Positions 40,861-41,537 of a stretch of DNA of 41,537 nt are shown one piece after another; the stretch's first letter is position 1, and each line of letters starts with the position of its first letter. The stretch covers positions 4,717-46,253 of the forward strand of contig DDSO01000106.1 of NCBI GenBank assembly GCA_002343425.1, in the 5' to 3' direction. The notes below the pieces were generated by a model that was not told the origin of the DNA, did no database searches, and saw nothing but the letters and a program-made list of their open reading frames with translations. A program made the translations under genes and the position numbers. This DNA is from Brevundimonas sp. UBA2388 (GTDB taxonomy: Bacteria; Pseudomonadota; Alphaproteobacteria; Caulobacterales; Caulobacteraceae).

Positions 40861-41196
40861 TCAGGCGCGACAGGGTGAGAGTTGGGCGATCAGGGGCTCG
40901 CAAAGGCCGGCGCGGCCCTGGCAGCAATCGTTCAGCAGGAACTGGACGAGGTCGCGCAGCCGGTCGAAATCGGCGCGATAGATGATCGAGCGGCTGCGCC
41001 GCTCGGCGGTGATCAGGCCCGCCCGCGACAGCACCCCGAGATGGGCGGACAGGGTGTTGGCGGGCACGGCCAGCCGGGCGGCGATATCGCCCGCGGCCAG
41101 CCCCTCGGGCTCATGGCGCACCAGCAGGCGGAAGGTCTCCAGCCGGGTGGTCTGCGCGAGCGCCGCAAGCGAGAGCATGGCGGTTTCTGATTCCAT
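40861..41196 (-). CDS. arsR: ArsR-family arsenite-responsive repressor
   Basis: This 111-residue winged-helix repressor should release the ars promoter when arsenite binds. The HTH lies around GDIAARLAVPANTLSAHLGVLSRAGL. The sensor Cys are in the C-terminus (Cys91, Cys92 and Cys99 in NDCCQGRAGLC), like the Acidithiobacillus-type ArsR and unlike the E. coli type with Cys in the DNA-binding helix. It is the first gene of the operon and divergent from the efflux gene. Confidence 0.92.
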   Translation of the reverse strand: MESETAMLSLAALAQTTRLETFRLLVRHEPEGLAAGDIAARLAVPANTLSAHLGVLSRAGLITAERRSRSIIYRADFDRLRDLVQFLLNDCCQGRAGLCEPLIAQLSPCRA

Positions 41197-41198
41197 AT

Positions 41199-41230
41199 TT
41201 CCAGTATAGTGGAATTAACTTGCGTCTCAA
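41199..41230 (-). promoter_or_regulatory. ars promoter with overlapping ArsR operator
   Basis: On the minus strand TTGAGA (41230-41225) and TATACT (41208-41203) are 16 bases apart, a good -35/-10 pair for arsR. The inverted repeat TTCCA-N6-TGGAA (41199-41214) covers the -10 box and would let ArsR block RNA polymerase. It lies three bases from the arsR start codon, so the arsR transcript is leaderless or nearly so. Confidence 0.65.
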
Positions 41231-41277
41231 GGGCGGGCCTGCTTTTCGTCGGCGCGGACCACGAGGAAAGCCCCGCC

Positions 41278-41537
41278 ATGCCGGCCTTCGAACGCTATCT
41301 GTCGCTCTGGGTCGCCCTGGCGATCCTCGCCGGACTCGTCCTGGGTCAGATTGCGCCGGGAATCGTCGGCTATCTCGCAGGGCTGGAATACGGCTCGGTC
41401 AATTTCGTCGTCGCCGTCCTGATCTGGTTCATGGTCTATCCGATGATGGTGGCGGTGGACTTCTCCAGCCTCGCCCGGGTGCACCAGAGACCCAAGGGGA
41501 TGATCATCACCCTGGCGGTGAACTGGCTGATCAAGCC
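41278..41537 (+). CDS. acr3: ACR3-type arsenite efflux permease (partial, runs off window)
   Basis: Only the first 86 codons are in the window; the frame is still open at the end. It starts MPAFERYLSLWVALAILAGL, then IWFMVYPMMVAVDFSSL and KGMIITLAVNWLIKP, which are typical of the ACR3/ArsB-3 arsenite transporters with ten helices. The ATG at 41278 has GAGGAAA eight bases upstream. It is divergent from arsR and probably controlled from the same operator. Confidence 0.88.
   Translation, partial: MPAFERYLSLWVALAILAGLVLGQIAPGIVGYLAGLEYGSVNFVVAVLIWFMVYPMMVAVDFSSLARVHQRPKGMIITLAVNWLIK

Noticed and set aside
1..41537. CRISPR array
   Set aside because: No series of 24-40-bp repeats with regular spacers was seen. 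The heptamer array at 1-21 and the 12-bp-step TGTCCG copies are much too short.

Overview
The window looks like the chromosome of a GC-rich alphaproteobacterium of the Caulobacterales, probably Brevundimonas or a close relative. Signs of this are strong G/C at third codon positions, TonB-dependent receptors without a signalling domain, a Caulobacter-type tRNA promoter, dispersed palindromic repeats, and a chromosomal arsH-arsC-arsR/acr3 cluster. The genus is an inference from gene content, not a database result.

Left chromosomal part (1-16685). A TraB/GumN-like protein diverges from two tandem paralogous TonB-dependent receptors. Each receptor is preceded by a copy of the same 38-bp element. 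A bidirectional terminator separates them from a convergent POT peptide transporter. Then come a three-gene ABC importer of the FecCD/BtuCD type, a composite palindromic repeat, a small coiled-coil gene, and an overlapping run of isoaspartyl peptidase, cupin, ICMT-like methyltransferase and a short unknown gene. A Gly/Ala-rich membrane protein, a fumarylacetoacetate hydrolase family protein and two tandem TonB-C-domain paralogues complete this part.

Integrated element (16716/16725 to 39600, about 22.9 kb). A tRNA-Leu(CAA) gene is cut in its anticodon loop. The 5' half is at 16686-16724 and the 3' half at 39592-39646, with a 9-bp direct repeat GACTCAAAA at the two junctions. Removing the intervening DNA restores a fully paired tRNA-Leu. 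A tyrosine integrase sits just inside the left end, and arm-type CTAGCGCA repeats lie inside both ends. The element carries its own complete but different tRNA-Leu(CAA) at 31376-31460, which could replace the broken host gene.

Cargo of the element. From left to right: a DUF3800 protein with a small convergent partner; an overlapping pair of a DUF262 protein and a RelA/SpoT-domain protein; a BsuBI/PstI-type restriction-modification pair; a HigB-like toxin with a HigA-ImmA/IrrE fusion; and a four-gene ubiquitin-like conjugation operon (Ubl, E2, JAB peptidase, E1) of the Bil/Bub antiviral kind. After these come a large serine recombinase, the cargo tRNA, a sigma-region-4-like regulator and a mobilisation block (TraG coupling protein, TraD, TraC, an oriT-like site, TraA relaxase). 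Two small genes and a Fic protein finish the element. No mating-pair (type IV secretion) genes are present, so it looks like a mobilisable defence island rather than a self-transmissible ICE.

Right chromosomal part (39647-41537). An arsenic resistance cluster: arsH, arsC and arsR on the minus strand, with an operator-promoter facing a divergent acr3-type arsenite efflux gene that runs off the window.
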